6,004 nucleotides of DNA from Cellulomonas sp. (GTDB taxonomy: Bacteria > Actinomycetota > Actinomycetes > Actinomycetales > Cellulomonadaceae): NCBI GenBank assembly GCA_031178805.1, contig JAPSIJ010000154.1:1-6004 (forward strand), given 5' to 3'. Below are positions 4,945 to 6,004 of this stretch, in pieces (within the stretch, counting starts at the first letter, position 1; the number at the start of each line of letters is the position of its first letter). The translations under genes were made by a program, and so were the position numbers. Under the pieces are notes generated by a model. It was not told the origin of the DNA and ran no database searches. It saw only the letters and a list, made by a program, of their open reading frames with translations.

Positions 4945-5967
4945 TCAGAGGGTGAGCAGCACCTTGGTGGCGCGGCGCTCGTCCATCGCCCGGTAGCCCT
5001 CGGCGGCCTGCTCGAGCGGCAGGGTGAGGTCGAAGACCTTCCCCGGGTCGATCGCGCGGTCCCAGATCAGCCGGATCAGGTCGGGCAGGAACCGCCGCAC
5101 CGGGGCGGGGCCGCCGAGGATCTGCACCTGCGAGAAGAACAGCAGCTCACCGGGGAGCCGGACGTCGTGCGTGACGCCGACGAACCCGACGTTCCCGCCG
5201 GGGCGGGTCGCGCCGATCGCCTGGACCAGCGACTCCTGGGTGCCGACCGCCTCGATCACCGAGTGCGCGCCGAGCCCGCCGGTGAGCTCCTTGATCCGCG
5301 CCACGCCGGCGTCGCCGCGCTCCGTCACCACGTCCGTGGCGCCGAAGTGCCGCGCGAGCGCCTGCCGGTCCTCGTGCCTCGACATGGCGATGATCCGCTC
5401 CGCGCCGAGCTGCTTCGCGGCCAGGACCCCCATCAGGCCCACGGCGCCGTCGCCCACCACCGCGACCGTCCGGCCCGGGCCGGCCTGCGCGGCGACCGCG
5501 CCGAACCAGCCGGTGCCGAGGACGTCGGAGGCGGCCAGCAGGTGCGGGACGAGGTCCGGCTCGGGCTGACCGGGCGTGGCGACGAGCGTGCCGTCGGCGA
5601 ACGGGATCCGGGCGCGCTCGGCCTGGGTGCCGATCGCGCCGTCGACGAACACGCGGTGCACGCAGCTCGACGGGAACCCGGCGCGGCAGATCTCGCAGGT
5701 GCCGTCCGAGATGACGAACGACCCCACGACGAAGTCGCCGGGCCGGACGGTCGTGACCTCGGCGCCGACCTCCTCGACGACGCCCACGTACTCGTGGCCC
5801 ATCGTCGCGTGGTCCACGGGGTCCGCGCCGCGGTACGGCCACAGGTCCGAGCCGCAGATGCAGGTCGCGGACAGCCGGATGACCGCGTCGGTCGGCTCGA
5901 TGATCCGCGGGTCCTCCCGCTCCTCGACGCGCACGTCGCCGGGGCCGTGCATGATCACTCCGCGCAT
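4945..5967 (-). CDS. Zinc-dependent alcohol dehydrogenase (MDR family)
   Basis: This 340-residue enzyme is full length for zinc-dependent MDR alcohol dehydrogenases, which interconvert alcohols and aldehydes or ketones with NAD(P) in the cytosol. The catalytic zinc site is read as Cys38 in CICGSD (36-41), His58-Glu59 in MGHEYVG (56-62) and Asp148. The structural zinc loop is SDGTCEICRAGFPSSC (87-102). Cys91, Cys94 and Cys102 align with three of the usual four cysteines, while the first is replaced by Asp88. The Rossmann motif is VVGDGAVGLMG (170-180). The residues after the second strand (MSRHEDR, 195-201) have Ser and Arg rather than an acidic residue, which suggests NADP(H), by inference. 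ATG 5967 follows GAGGAGG (5973-5979) at 5 nt. It is first in the minus-strand set with the lipoprotein and cupin; only 37 bp of upstream sequence is in the window and no promoter is visible. Substrate unknown. Confidence 0.92.
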   Translation of the reverse strand: MRGVIMHGPGDVRVEEREDPRIIEPTDAVIRLSATCICGSDLWPYRGADPVDHATMGHEYVGVVEEVGAEVTTVRPGDFVVGSFVISDGTCEICRAGFPSSCVHRVFVDGAIGTQAERARIPFADGTLVATPGQPEPDLVPHLLAASDVLGTGWFGAVAAQAGPGRTVAVVGDGAVGLMGVLAAKQLGAERIIAMSRHEDRQALARHFGATDVVTERGDAGVARIKELTGGLGAHSVIEAVGTQESLVQAIGATRPGGNVGFVGVTHDVRLPGELLFFSQVQILGGPAPVRRFLPDLIRLIWDRAIDPGKVFDLTLPLEQAAEGYRAMDERRATKVLLTL

Positions 5968-6004
5968 GGGGTCCTCCTCGGGGTTCGGTGCGACCAGCCT
6001 GCGC

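Noticed and set aside
4526..4996. 156-residue plus-strand frame with PGVV repeats
   Set aside because: It is antisense to the lipoprotein gene, and its repeats merely mirror the linker repeat.

Overview
The window is very GC-rich with strong G/C third-position bias, GTG as well as ATG starts, and actinobacterial-looking proteins. This suggests a high-GC actinomycete. The flavour is Micrococcales/Cellulomonas-like, but that is an impression from protein style and not proven. There are seven protein-coding loci packed almost end to end. No gene-free stretch exceeds about 125 bases. I see no tRNA, rRNA, CRISPR array, insertion sequence or phage gene.

Left part (1-1095, + strand): an AT-richer control region (about 15-90) carries a good sigma70-type promoter interleaved with dyad operator-like repeats. 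It drives a zinc-free NADPH-dependent quinone-oxidoreductase-like MDR enzyme (112-1047), which ends at a long GC hairpin. The arrangement looks like a repressor-controlled redox or electrophile-response gene whose regulator lies outside the window.

Middle part (1141-3819): a RimJ/RimL-type GNAT acetyltransferase (+), a convergent short-chain dehydrogenase (-) broken by a one-base frameshift, a divergent small DUF2188 protein (+), and a larger GNAT protein with an extra N-terminal region (+). These look like independent single-gene units: each is followed by, or shares, a GC-rich hairpin. Two of them (1141 and 2614) have a -10-like hexamer exactly 6 nt before a GTG and no Shine-Dalgarno sequence, the geometry of leaderless transcripts.

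Right part (5967 down to 3883, - strand): a three-gene, probably co-transcribed set: a zinc-dependent alcohol dehydrogenase, a lipoprotein carrying a cyclophilin-like domain on a Thr/Pro/Gly linker, and a small metal-binding cupin resembling the bacterial (R)-hydroxynitrile-lyase cupins. The spacings are 24 and 51 bp and each gene has its own Shine-Dalgarno sequence. The operon promoter is probably beyond the right edge. From gene content this looks like an oxidoreductive small-molecule or detoxification operon, substrate unknown.

I found no convincing new multi-gene system. The points most worth a second look are the operator array at 15-90, the SDR frameshift, and the lipoprotein form of the cyclophilin-like protein inside the dehydrogenase/cupin operon.
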